Assembly (NCBI GenBank): GCA_910589385.1
Contig: CAJUTU010000024.1
Span: forward strand, 1-59,067
Direction of reading: 5' to 3'
DNA: 59,067 nucleotides
From: an uncultured Lachnospiraceae bacterium
GTDB taxonomy: Bacteria; Bacillota; Clostridia; Lachnospirales; Lachnospiraceae
The number at the start of each line of letters is the position of its first letter. Position 1 is the first letter of the stretch. Below, in pieces: positions 26,762 to 34,011 of the stretch. The notes below the pieces were generated by a model that was not told the DNA's origin, searched no databases, and saw nothing but the letters and a program-made list of their open reading frames with translations. The position numbers were made by a program, and so were the translations under genes.

Positions 26762-27550
26762 CTACCATCCCCTCTTCTGAAGAAAACTCATCAGTTCCTC
26801 TTCCCTCTGCTTATACGGTTCTTTCCCGGCAGGCTCATCAAACCTCAATTCCCCCTCCGCACGGCCGTCTTCAATATAAATGATACACTTCCCTCTGACC
26901 GCGACCTTGGTGTCATGTGTAACCAGGACGACCGTCTGCCCTTTCCGGTTCAGTTCTTCTAATATTTCCATGACAATATCCGTCTGTGCCGAGTTCAGGC
27001 TTCCTGTCGGCTCGTCACAGAGCAGGACCGGCGGTTTATTTACGATCGCACGCAAGATTGCGGCCCGCTGCTGCTGCCCGCCTGACAATTGGGAAGGATA
27101 CTTTCCAGCATGCTCCTTTAGGCCAAACTGCTCGCACAGCTCTAAAATCCTGTCCTTCATGGAAATTTTCTCTTTCCTTTTCCTGTCCAGCATCATCGGC
27201 AGCATAATATTTTCATAAACCGTCAGATCCGGGATGAGGCACTGCTGCTGAAAAACAATCCCTATGTTCGACCGTCTGAACATCGCCTTTGCCTTTTCAC
27301 TCATATGGCCGAAGTCAATCTCCCTGTCGCCTGCCGCACTGCTTTGCAGATAACTTATCTTTCCCCCGTCAGGCTGGTCGATTCCAGCTATCAGATGCAG
27401 AAGGCTCGTTTTTCCCGAACCGGAAGCCCCCATGACCATCACAAATTCCCCCTCGTCAACCTCCAGACTTATATCGTCAACAACCTTATTTGCTATAGAG
27501 CCCTCATAGTATATCTTTGTCAAATTTTTCACTTTTAATAATTTTCCCAT
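26762..27550 (-). CDS. ABC transporter ATP-binding protein, MacB/LolD type
   Basis: 262 aa. It has Walker A GASGSGKTSLL, the Q-loop in VFQQQCLIPDLTVYEN, signature LSGGQQQR, Walker B VLLCDEPTGSLN and the switch His in VTHDTK. ATG 27550 is preferred (GGAGAAGAG just upstream). It overlaps the preceding Gp13-like gene by 16 nt, so it is translationally tied to the peptide-modification operon. Confidence 0.93.
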   Translation of the reverse strand: MGKLLKVKNLTKIYYEGSIANKVVDDISLEVDEGEFVMVMGASGSGKTSLLHLIAGIDQPDGGKISYLQSSAAGDREIDFGHMSEKAKAMFRRSNIGIVFQQQCLIPDLTVYENIMLPMMLDRKRKEKISMKDRILELCEQFGLKEHAGKYPSQLSGGQQQRAAILRAIVNKPPVLLCDEPTGSLNSAQTDIVMEILEELNRKGQTVVLVTHDTKVAVRGKCIIYIEDGRAEGELRFDEPAGKEPYKQREEELMSFLQKRGW

Positions 27551-28011
27551 TCTCTTCTCCATTCGAACCTGACAAGTTTTCTTCCATCACATTTTTTAAT
27601 GACATTATCATATATAATCTGAAATCCCAGATATTTCAGCCATTTATGTGATACCATATTATCATAAAGTGTATAATTATATAAAATATCGTATTTTTCC
27701 TGGAACCTTCCTACAATTTTTTTTGAAAGTTTAAGGAATTGACAATTTACTGATTTGGGTATTTCTGCAGACAAAAACCAAGGCATTCCTATTCCATCCT
27801 CAATATTCCTTACTCCAAAAATAGATAGTACCGTATCATCCTTATATAGTACATAGTTATAATGTGATTTTTGGAGTATGTTTGCTATAGCATTTTTTAT
27901 ATAGTCTTTACTTTGATTTAAAGCCCCTATCTCCATTTGATCTTGTAATCTAAGAACGGAAGACCATTCGTCTGTAAAATCTGTACTCGTCAATGGCTCA
28001 TAATATAGCAT
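27535..28011 (-). CDS. GNAT-fold protein resembling phage Gp13 (DUF2833)
   Basis: 158 aa. The pattern LYKDDTVLSIFGVRN, then GIGMPWFLSAE, LYNYTLYDNMVSHKWLKYLG and a final RFEW matches the phage Gp13-like acetyltransferase-fold proteins (typical FGV, GIPWLLG, NYVDARN, RWLKWLGF, FEW). Whether it transfers acyl groups is unknown. It starts one codon after the radical SAM stop (TAA ATG), so it is in the same operon. A role in modifying or protecting against the peptide is inference. Strongly AT-rich. Confidence 0.7.
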   Translation of the reverse strand: MLYYEPLTSTDFTDEWSSVLRLQDQMEIGALNQSKDYIKNAIANILQKSHYNYVLYKDDTVLSIFGVRNIEDGIGMPWFLSAEIPKSVNCQFLKLSKKIVGRFQEKYDILYNYTLYDNMVSHKWLKYLGFQIIYDNVIKKCDGRKLVRFEWRREWENY

Positions 28012-29106
28012 TTAACCAACCTCCCCTCCTTTTATCTTATTTACAATTGAGTAAAATTCTTTCTTATACTGGCAATATGAGACATTGGATTTTTTATAAC
28101 TCTCACATTTATTCCATACATAAATAGCCCCCATACATATATGATAGCATTTATCCCTATCATCACATCCCCTACAGTCGAAAGCGTCTTCTGAAATAGC
28201 TCTCAATTCATTTAAAAGCGGTGAATCCTCCCAAATTTCATTAAATGTTTGTTTTTTTATATTCCCTACGCTAATCGGGAAGTTCGGGCAAGGATATACA
28301 TCGCCATTACATTTTATATGCACAAGGTGCTTACCCACCAAACATTTTTTATACTTATAGTTATTATCATATTTTAAGAAAAAAGTTTCCTTATCCAGTT
28401 TATAAAACTCTTGTAAGAATTCCTCTTGTTGTTTTACATTCATGCCATTACTTGATGTACTTTCGTTAGAATTATTATCTGGGTTGATATCTATGATAAA
28501 ATCATATTGTTCTTTTTTCAAACCAATTTTTTTACATATGTCAACAAATCGGACATAGCTCTTATAATTTTGTTTTAGCAAAACATATCTTAACTCTGTT
28601 CTAATCCTGCTGGAAATTAAATACTGTATATTTTCAAAGAGTTTTTCAAATACATGTTCCTTTGCTGCTGCATAACCAGTCACAGAATGATACTCGTTAT
28701 TATCCATCCCATAAATACTCAATACGATTTCATCTAACCCTACGCTTTCAAAAGTATGTATCAAATCCTTTGTTAACAAAAAACCGTTTGATTTCAAACA
28801 ACAGTAAAGATTGTTTTTCTTTGCACTTTTAACAATATCCACAATATCTTTTCTTAAAAGAGGTTCTCCACCTGTTAAGCTAACAGAAGCCGCTCCATAC
28901 TTTCCCAGTTGAACAAAAAGCCCATCTAATTCATCGAATGATAAATATTTATCTTCTGATTCTCCAAAGGAGTATTTAATATAACAATGCTTACATCTAT
29001 AATTGCAATTTTGAATAACATCAATACTAATAACTACAGGATAGACAATCTCATTTTCTCTTAGATAATTTAAAAATTTTGCATTATTAATGGCTAGATT
29101 TTTCAT
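28012..29106 (-). CDS. Radical SAM/SPASM peptide maturase
   Basis: 364 aa. The radical SAM motif is CNYRCKHC (Cys 34, 38, 41), followed by the SAM-binding LTGGEPLLR. The C-terminal SPASM region is rich in cysteines (KKCLVGKHLVHIKCNGDVYP, CRGCDDRDKCYHIC, CESYKK, YCQYKK) and would bind auxiliary iron-sulfur clusters. Enzymes of this shape make thioether or carbon-carbon crosslinks in ribosomal peptides. A PqqD-like protein and a small Cys-rich peptide are encoded directly upstream. GAAGGGA precedes the ATG. Confidence 0.92.
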   Translation of the reverse strand: MKNLAINNAKFLNYLRENEIVYPVVISIDVIQNCNYRCKHCYIKYSFGESEDKYLSFDELDGLFVQLGKYGAASVSLTGGEPLLRKDIVDIVKSAKKNNLYCCLKSNGFLLTKDLIHTFESVGLDEIVLSIYGMDNNEYHSVTGYAAAKEHVFEKLFENIQYLISSRIRTELRYVLLKQNYKSYVRFVDICKKIGLKKEQYDFIIDINPDNNSNESTSSNGMNVKQQEEFLQEFYKLDKETFFLKYDNNYKYKKCLVGKHLVHIKCNGDVYPCPNFPISVGNIKKQTFNEIWEDSPLLNELRAISEDAFDCRGCDDRDKCYHICMGAIYVWNKCESYKKSNVSYCQYKKEFYSIVNKIKGGEVG

Positions 29107-29130
29107 TTAATGTTCCCTTCATAATAAATC

Positions 29131-29406
29131 TCAGAATAGTATCTCTATAATATTTTCTTTCTCCAATTCTTTTAGGAAAGATACCACTTCCTCTTTCTCC
29201 AATTCTTTTAATTCATAGTATTTAGCAAGTTCTAGGATTAGCTCTTCAATTGTGCATTGTTCCAAAAAACTAAGAATATCAATAATTTCAACAGCACTAT
29301 TTGTAAATGTATAAACTTCATCAGAATCTTGCTTTATCAAATAAATTGTATTACCAATTTTATTAAATTCATTACATAATTTCCATTGTATTTGTCTGCA
29401 TTCCAT
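29131..29406 (-). CDS. PqqD-like RiPP recognition element protein
   Basis: 91 aa. Residues about 15-90 show the PqqD winged-helix pattern (NTIYLIKQDSDEVYTFTNSA, then IIDILSFLEQCTIEELILEL, ending EKENIIEILF). Such stand-alone RRE proteins bind the leader of a precursor peptide and deliver it to the radical SAM enzyme. AAAGGTGG precedes the ATG. It lies between the precursor gene and the maturase. Confidence 0.85.
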   Translation of the reverse strand: MECRQIQWKLCNEFNKIGNTIYLIKQDSDEVYTFTNSAVEIIDILSFLEQCTIEELILELAKYYELKELEKEEVVSFLKELEKENIIEILF

Positions 29407-29439
29407 ATTTTTCCACCTTTATATAACAACTTAACAATT

Positions 29440-29474
29440 GAGAAGAAAGTCACAATGTTTGCAACTTTCTTCTC
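29440..29474 (-). terminator. Hairpin between the precursor and pqqD-like gene (attenuator)
   Basis: A perfect 11-bp stem, GAGAAGAAAGT/ACTTTCTTCTC, with a 13-nt loop and only a weak T-rich tail. In peptide operons such a structure often reduces read-through or stabilises the short precursor mRNA, giving more precursor than enzyme. Confidence 0.65.
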
Positions 29475-29493
29475 GCAGTTCTCATCATACATC

Positions 29494-29604
29494 CTAGAAA
29501 CTACACTGGAACATTGAGCATGACTCTGGCCCACATGGTGCACATGAACTCTTAGTGCTCATATTCCCTTTTTTTAAAGCAGGTTTTTTAAACTCCTTTT
29601 TCAT
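29494..29604 (-). CDS. Cys-rich RiPP precursor peptide, 36 aa
   Basis: A strong GAAAGGAGG lies 9 nt before ATG 29604. The leader is basic (MKKEFKKPALKKGNMSTK) and the core is SSCAPCGPESCSMFQCSF, with cysteines 21, 24, 29 and 34. The PqqD-like and radical SAM/SPASM genes follow on the same strand. I infer a thioether-type modified peptide (sactipeptide or ranthipeptide class not decidable). No double-Gly or other clear cleavage motif; GN at 13-14 is the only candidate. It did not match any precursor family I know. Confidence 0.82.
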   Translation of the reverse strand: MKKEFKKPALKKGNMSTKSSCAPCGPESCSMFQCSF

Positions 29605-29935
29605 TGTTTGTATCCTCCTTTCTTAATACTTTCGGAATTTTAAATTTTCATTTTATATGACTTTAAGATTCCGCTTTTATAAAAATCCCCTCTCTTATCG
29701 ATATAAAATATTTAATACTTCTGAAAAAATTTCACTCGTATTTATTAAAATATTTCCTTTTCGATTGAGGGAAATTTTTATCCTAACTATCAATCTTACT
29801 TATAATGTTGTCAGCCCTATTATGGCCGCAACTATACTCACTCAAATCCATTTTACCCTAATAGTATTATACAGAACAAAACAAAATTAAATATTAATGC
29901 GCAGAAATTCTTAAGACCATTCTAAACCCTCACCT
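29605..29935. promoter_or_regulatory. AT-rich leader/promoter region of the peptide operon
   Basis: No gene. On the minus strand there is a TATAAT at 29873-29868 without a good -35 box, and a single LytTR-like 9-mer, ATAGTTAGG, at 29790-29782. I found no paired repeat with 21-bp spacing. Regulation by AgrA is therefore possible but not shown. Confidence 0.3.
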
Positions 29936-30106
29936 TTATTTTCGCCCACCACAACTTTCTTCCTCATTACTATCTTCATTGGAATTATACTCTACAAGCT
30001 TTTTAGGAACCTCAAAATCATACATTCCTACTATGATTGATCTTCCCATTCCATATTTACCAAATTTACATAGTATACTAATACTGATTTCTTTTAAATG
30101 CTTCAC
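29936..30106 (-). CDS. agrD: AgrD-like cyclic autoinducer precursor, 56 aa, serine variant
   Basis: GTG 30106 with AGGAG 10 nt upstream gives an amphipathic N-terminus (KHLKEISISILCKFGKYG), then GRSIIVGM, then YDFEVPKKLVEY and an acidic tail. The part after GM aligns with the AgrD recognition segment of Staphylococcus (DEVEVPKEL) at identical length, so AgrB should cut after Met28. No cysteine lies in the ring position; Ser23 would give a six-residue lactone SIIVGM. The tail has an unusual extra end (SCGGRK). An ATG at 30127 in the same frame is an alternative start. The gene is near agrA, agrB and agrC. Confidence 0.72.
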   Translation of the reverse strand: MKHLKEISISILCKFGKYGMGRSIIVGMYDFEVPKKLVEYNSNEDSNEEESCGGRK

Positions 30107-30227
30107 TTCTTTATAACTCCTGTACATTTTTGATAATATCACTTTATCATATTTTCGTAAATCTTATTACTTTTTTCCTAAAGGGCAAATAATATTCCGT
30201 CAGCGTCATATTATGCCTCAATTTCAT

Positions 30228-30258
30228 ACGTTTGAGAATACTAATATTACTTAAACGT
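30228..30258 (-). promoter_or_regulatory. Inverted pair of AgrA-box-like 9-mers upstream of agrD
   Basis: ACGTTTGAG (30228-30236) and CTTAAACGT (30250-30258) form an inverted pair separated by 13 bp. On the minus strand the outer copy reads ACGTTTAAG, one base from the ACGCTTAAG boxes at the agrB promoter. It lies about 120 bp before the agrD start. Confidence 0.4.
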
Positions 30259-30283
30259 TATTCTATACACACATTTAATGAAC

Positions 30284-30315
30284 TTATAAATAATGCCGCC
30301 CTAATTGGGCGGCAT
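30284..30315 (-). terminator. Terminator after agrA
   Basis: ATGCCGCCC-AATTA-GGGCGGCAT followed by TATTTAT on the minus strand, 74 nt past the agrA stop. It separates agrA from agrD, so agrD needs its own promoter. Confidence 0.75.
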
Positions 30316-30388
30316 CACCAACAACTCCATTCATCTTTATAATACTGCTTTCTAGAATTTCAAAAAATAGCAACTCCCGTAACGGATA

Positions 30389-31123
30389 TCATTGATATTT
30401 ACTTTTTACCTGTCTGATCATCCTATGCGATATAGGACATTTCGTTTGATTCTTCATTATAATTAACTTTTCTGCATAATAGACTTCATGTATATTTTTC
30501 TTATTTACTAAATATGCTCTATGACATCTGATAAACTCATCCCCAACCTCTTCCTCAATGTCTTTCATTTTTCCAAAAAACTCCATACTTTTATTTTCTG
30601 TATGAACAATCAGTTTATGTTCATTTGCAGATGTTTCAAAAAACATAATATCATCATACTCTAGAATGATTTTTCTGCCGCCGCGTGTTATTGAAATTGT
30701 TTTCCCATCTCCTTTTGTAATCTTCTTATATTTTTTATGTACATCCTCTATACATTCACAAATGCGGTGCTGTAACTGCTTTGGTTCATCCTTTAATATA
30801 AAGTCCAACGCTTCAACCTTATATCGAAATGTCAAAAATGACATTTCGGAATGTGATGTAACAAAAATGATGAAGCCACGGGGATCATATTCTCTAATCT
30901 CTTTTGCCAATGTTAATCCATTTTTCGTTAATTTTAAATCTATATCTAAAAAATAAATACCTGTATTCTTTGACAATTTTAATTCTTCTATAATTTTTTC
31001 CGGATCACTTGTTGCTATTTTTAATTTCATATCATATTCCCGAATCAGAATTGCCGCTTCTACATAACGGCTTAAAACCTCCCTCTCCTCTGTAGAATCT
31101 TCACATATGTATATGTCTATCAT
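30389..31123 (-). CDS. agrA: AgrA-type response regulator with LytTR DNA-binding domain
   Basis: 244 aa. The receiver domain has the acidic pair in YICEDS, the phosphoacceptor Asp60 in YFLDIDL and a conserved Lys in DFILKDEP. A LytTR domain follows (ISITRGGRKIILEYDDIMFF, ETSANEHKLIVHTE, FIRCHRAYLVN). ATG 31123 has GAGGAGG 7 nt upstream. The longer in-frame start at 31159 lies inside the direct repeats and is rejected. It should respond to the AgrC kinase. Confidence 0.9.
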   Translation of the reverse strand: MIDIYICEDSTEEREVLSRYVEAAILIREYDMKLKIATSDPEKIIEELKLSKNTGIYFLDIDLKLTKNGLTLAKEIREYDPRGFIIFVTSHSEMSFLTFRYKVEALDFILKDEPKQLQHRICECIEDVHKKYKKITKGDGKTISITRGGRKIILEYDDIMFFETSANEHKLIVHTENKSMEFFGKMKDIEEEVGDEFIRCHRAYLVNKKNIHEVYYAEKLIIMKNQTKCPISHRMIRQVKSKYQ

Positions 31124-31133
31124 ATTGATCCTC

Positions 31134-31175
31134 CTCATACGCTTAAGAAAATTTCTCATACGCTTAAGAAAATTT
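31134..31175 (+). repeat. Tandem 21-bp direct repeat containing AgrA-box-like ACGCTTAAG
   Basis: Two exact tandem copies of a 21-bp unit (31134-31154, 31155-31175). Each contains ACGCTTAAG (31139-31147, 31160-31168), close to the ACNGTTAAG-type half-sites bound by LytTR regulators, which occur as direct repeats about two helical turns apart. They lie at about -72 and -51 relative to the agrB start point. Confidence 0.75.
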
Positions 31176-31195
31176 TTTCCCTTTTCTTTTCTTGA

Positions 31196-31204
31196 TGCTA
31201 TAAT
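31196..31204 (+). promoter_or_regulatory. Extended -10 promoter of agrB
   Basis: TGCTATAAT at 31196-31204 is a perfect extended -10. No recognisable -35 box lies 17 bp upstream, as expected for an activator-dependent promoter with the direct repeats just upstream. Confidence 0.65.
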
Positions 31205-31289
31205 AAACCCAAAGCTACTAAAATAAACGCCCCCACCGAAAGGCTTTAAATTAAGGTTACGTTTTATACAAGTTAGGATGGTATTTCTT

Positions 31290-31862
31290 ATGGAAAATTT
31301 TTTTAATATTTTGGCACAAAAAATAATTCATATACTTGACCCTGATAACAAAGTTACAGAAATAGAGTATCTTCAAATGCATTATGGTATTCAAAATTTA
31401 GTTTACAACATTATTGTAACATCTTTCATTTTAATATTATCATACTTATGGAAATGCTTTGCTGAAACATTCATGCTTTTTGCTATTTTTGGCATCTTGC
31501 GCCTTATCGCCGGCGGATTTCACTTTAATAGCATTTTCAAGTGCATTAGCGCTACTACCCTAATTATGCTCGGCGGTGGAAAATATCTGTCAATTACCAC
31601 CTTAAATATCCCGTTATGCATTATATTTTGCATCTTTGCAAATATAATCTTCTTTTTCCACACGCCTAGAGGAACGGGAAAAAATCCATATTCTCCAGAA
31701 TACAGTCAATTACAAAAAAAGAAGTTAAATGTTGTATCTACTGTCTTAACTGTTGCTGCCCTTTTTGTTGATAAGCTAAGAGATCCTATAATATTATCCA
31801 TGTTTATTGCTGCAATTTTTCTGATTCCTGAATCCCTCCATAGATTTCAACCAACTGAGTAA
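31290..31862 (+). CDS. agrB: AgrB-like peptide-processing membrane protease
   Basis: 190 aa with about five or six membrane segments. The catalytic pair is His78 and Cys85 in RLIAGGFHFNSIFKC, the same seven-residue spacing as in staphylococcal AgrB (His77, Cys84). It should cut the AgrD tail and close the ring. ATG 31290 is preferred (TAGGATGG 8 nt upstream); ATG 31278 is too close to it. The gene is on the opposite strand from the other agr genes. Its 3' end overlaps the 3' end of agrC by 59 bp. Confidence 0.9.
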   Translation: MENFFNILAQKIIHILDPDNKVTEIEYLQMHYGIQNLVYNIIVTSFILILSYLWKCFAETFMLFAIFGILRLIAGGFHFNSIFKCISATTLIMLGGGKYLSITTLNIPLCIIFCIFANIIFFFHTPRGTGKNPYSPEYSQLQKKKLNVVSTVLTVAALFVDKLRDPIILSMFIAAIFLIPESLHRFQPTE

Positions 31863-33117
31863 AGTACCCACTTTCATACTCCGTATCCATTACTACATTA
31901 TCATAAACATTGATAATATTTTTAATATTATACAACCCTGTTCCTCTACGCTCACCTTTTGAACTCACTCCAAGGGAACCCAGTTTGCTATAATCAATAT
32001 TTTGTTTTACATATGTATTTTTTACGATTAACGTAATATCCTGATTCATTTTAATAATACCAAGACAGATATCCGGCGATTTACATTCCTGACAGGCTTC
32101 AATCGCATTGTCAAGCAGAATTCCCATGATACGTACAAGATCAACACTTTTCATGTTTATTTTATCAATCTTTTCTGTAATTTCAAGATTTACTTCTATC
32201 CCCATCTCCAGCGCATAATTTATTTTTACTGCAATCAGGCTTTTTAATTCTATCACCTCTAAATTATGTAGTTTTGCTACTGCATCTCTTTCTTTATTAA
32301 GCAAATAATTCACAGGAAAAATCTGCTTCTCATAATATTTCTTCAGGCCATCCATATCCTTTTCTTCAATATATCCAGCCATGCTTATCATAATATTGGC
32401 ATAATCATGCCGAAATGTCCTTAAATTTTGATACAGTTCTTCAATCTGTGTCATATATTCCTGCAAATTGTCATATGAATTTTGCTTTAACAGGATATTC
32501 GCATTCGTTTCATATTCACGGATAATCGTAGTCGTAATCAAAAAAGTCAGGGAAACATATGCAATATATAAAATGATACTCGTAAGTAATATCCTGAAAG
32601 AAGCCCCTGCCTGTTCAACAACAGCAATGTGCATAACAAATATCAACATACATAAAATCAGATCCGCGCCAAGTACTGCCAAAATTCTAGGTGACAATGG
32701 TAAAAATTTTTTATTTTTTATCTCCACTACTTTCCTGGACATAAATCTACATATCACAAAAAAGACAGGATAGTTTATCAACATATAAACAGGCCAATAA
32801 ATACTCGCATCCAGCCCAATAATATTCCATACAAAGTGTGTCAGATTATCAATAATTACTGATAGAGTATAAGTATAAATAATTAAAAATACATTCCATA
32901 ACCAGTCTTCTTTTTTTAGGTAACCAACATATAAAGCCACAAGTACATACATAGGTATTACACACAGGTCACCTATCAATTTTTCAACAAAAACTATATT
33001 AAATACAAGTATAATAGCAATAATAAGATTATGAGTAACCTTAAGTCGAAATGTCAAATTGCAATTAAACATAATTACATACGCTAGAATACTCATAACA
33101 ATAAGTTGTATTTCCAT
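31804..33117 (-). CDS. agrC: AgrC-type sensor histidine kinase
   Basis: About 437 aa. Six to seven N-terminal membrane segments form the peptide sensor (to about residue 205), followed by a coiled dimerisation part with the phospho-His in RTFRHDYANI and a GHKL ATPase with MGILLDNAIEAC and RRGTGLYNIKNI. ATG 33117 places the first membrane segment at the N-terminus, as in AgrC. The frame stays open upstream to 33285, but that part is not AgrC-like and contains a long hairpin. The ribosome binding site is weak. Confidence 0.85.
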   Translation of the reverse strand: MEIQLIVMSILAYVIMFNCNLTFRLKVTHNLIIAIILVFNIVFVEKLIGDLCVIPMYVLVALYVGYLKKEDWLWNVFLIIYTYTLSVIIDNLTHFVWNIIGLDASIYWPVYMLINYPVFFVICRFMSRKVVEIKNKKFLPLSPRILAVLGADLILCMLIFVMHIAVVEQAGASFRILLTSIILYIAYVSLTFLITTTIIREYETNANILLKQNSYDNLQEYMTQIEELYQNLRTFRHDYANIMISMAGYIEEKDMDGLKKYYEKQIFPVNYLLNKERDAVAKLHNLEVIELKSLIAVKINYALEMGIEVNLEITEKIDKINMKSVDLVRIMGILLDNAIEACQECKSPDICLGIIKMNQDITLIVKNTYVKQNIDYSKLGSLGVSSKGERRGTGLYNIKNIINVYDNVVMDTEYESGYFTQLVEIYGGIQESEKLQQ

Positions 33118-33153
33118 AGACTCACACTCTTCTTTTCTAATAATAGTTTTGCT

Positions 33154-33184
33154 GGACGGACCGAATGGCACATTCAGCCCGTCC
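33154..33184. repeat. Perfect 14-bp hairpin between hypB and agrC
   Basis: On the minus strand GGACGGGCTGAATG-TGC-CATTCGGTCCGTCC pairs fully if two G-U pairs are allowed, with a 3-nt loop. No T run follows on either strand. Possible termination, attenuation or mRNA-end structure; not resolved. The 154-bp gap around it is a sharp GC-to-AT transition. Confidence 0.6.
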
Positions 33185-33271
33185 ACAAGGATTATCATAG
33201 ATGTATGAATAGATTGTGATATGAAATACTCCATATCGCTGTGCCGCAGTTGGATGATTTCACTGCCAGTT

Positions 33272-33955
33272 TCATTCAGAGCCATCCTGTTTTTTCCACT
33301 CCTCTGTCTGCTCTCTCAGCCAGTCCGTCCAGACGTCCATCCCTTCTCCCGTCTTTGCACAGATTGGGATTACTTTTGCTTTTGGATTACGCATATGGAC
33401 ATATTCTACACACTTCTCCATATCAAAATCAAAATAGGGCAGGACATCTGTCTTATTGATCAGGACCACATCGCAGACCTGGAACATCAGCGGATATTTG
33501 AGCGGCTTGTCATGGCCCTCCGGAACGGATAAGATCATAGCATTTTTCACGGCGCCGGTATCAAATTCTGCCGGGCACACCAGATTCCCTACATTTTCCA
33601 ATATCACAAGATCCAGTCCGTCTACCCCAAATTCGTCAATCCCTTGTTCCGTCATTCCTGCATCCAGATGGCACATCCCACCGGTATGGAGCTGGATGAC
33701 CCTTGCGCCGTACTTTTCAATCGCAGCGGCATCTACATCAGAATCAATATCCGCTTCCATCACCCCGATCTGCATCTCTGGCTTCAGCATCTCGATCGTC
33801 CGGCTTAAGGTTGTCGTTTTTCCCGCCCCTGGGCTGGACATAAGGTTCAAAAGAAATACGCCTTTTTCTTTTAATTTTTCTCTAAGGATATCTGCCTGTT
33901 TATCATTATCTGCAAATATACTTTGCTTGATTTCAATGACTCTGTACTTTTCCAT
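33272..33955 (-). CDS. hypB: Hydrogenase/urease-type nickel incorporation GTPase HypB
   Basis: 227 aa. P-loop SSPGAGKTTT, EADIDSDVDAAAIEKYGARV, metal-binding Cys-His in GGMCHLDAG, LVILENVGNLVCPAEFDTGA and NKTDV for guanine binding. It delivers nickel to NiFe hydrogenase. No His-rich N-terminal nickel store. No hypA, other hyp gene or hydrogenase is in the window, so it stands alone here. ATG 33955 is standard for the family. Confidence 0.95.
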   Translation of the reverse strand: MEKYRVIEIKQSIFADNDKQADILREKLKEKGVFLLNLMSSPGAGKTTTLSRTIEMLKPEMQIGVMEADIDSDVDAAAIEKYGARVIQLHTGGMCHLDAGMTEQGIDEFGVDGLDLVILENVGNLVCPAEFDTGAVKNAMILSVPEGHDKPLKYPLMFQVCDVVLINKTDVLPYFDFDMEKCVEYVHMRNPKAKVIPICAKTGEGMDVWTDWLREQTEEWKKQDGSE

Positions 33956-34011
33956 TTTTGCTGCTCCTCAAATGATATTTTTTATAAGCATAAATATGCC
34001 TGATAACCTGC

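Noticed and set aside
29782..29790. Single LytTR-like 9-mer ATAGTTAGG before the peptide operon
   Set aside because: No partner at 21-22 bp; one 9-mer in AT-rich DNA is expected by chance.
29657..29890. 77-codon open frame on the plus strand opposite the peptide operon leader
   Set aside because: No ribosome site; AT-rich low-complexity composition; overlaps the likely promoter.
31134..31175. Possible CRISPR-like or mobile repeat
   Set aside because: Only two tandem units without spacers; position and sequence fit a LytTR binding site.
33118..33285. In-frame N-terminal extension of agrC
   Set aside because: Not AgrC-like, contains the long hairpin and overlaps the hypB end; ATG 33117 puts the membrane sensor at the N-terminus as in the family.
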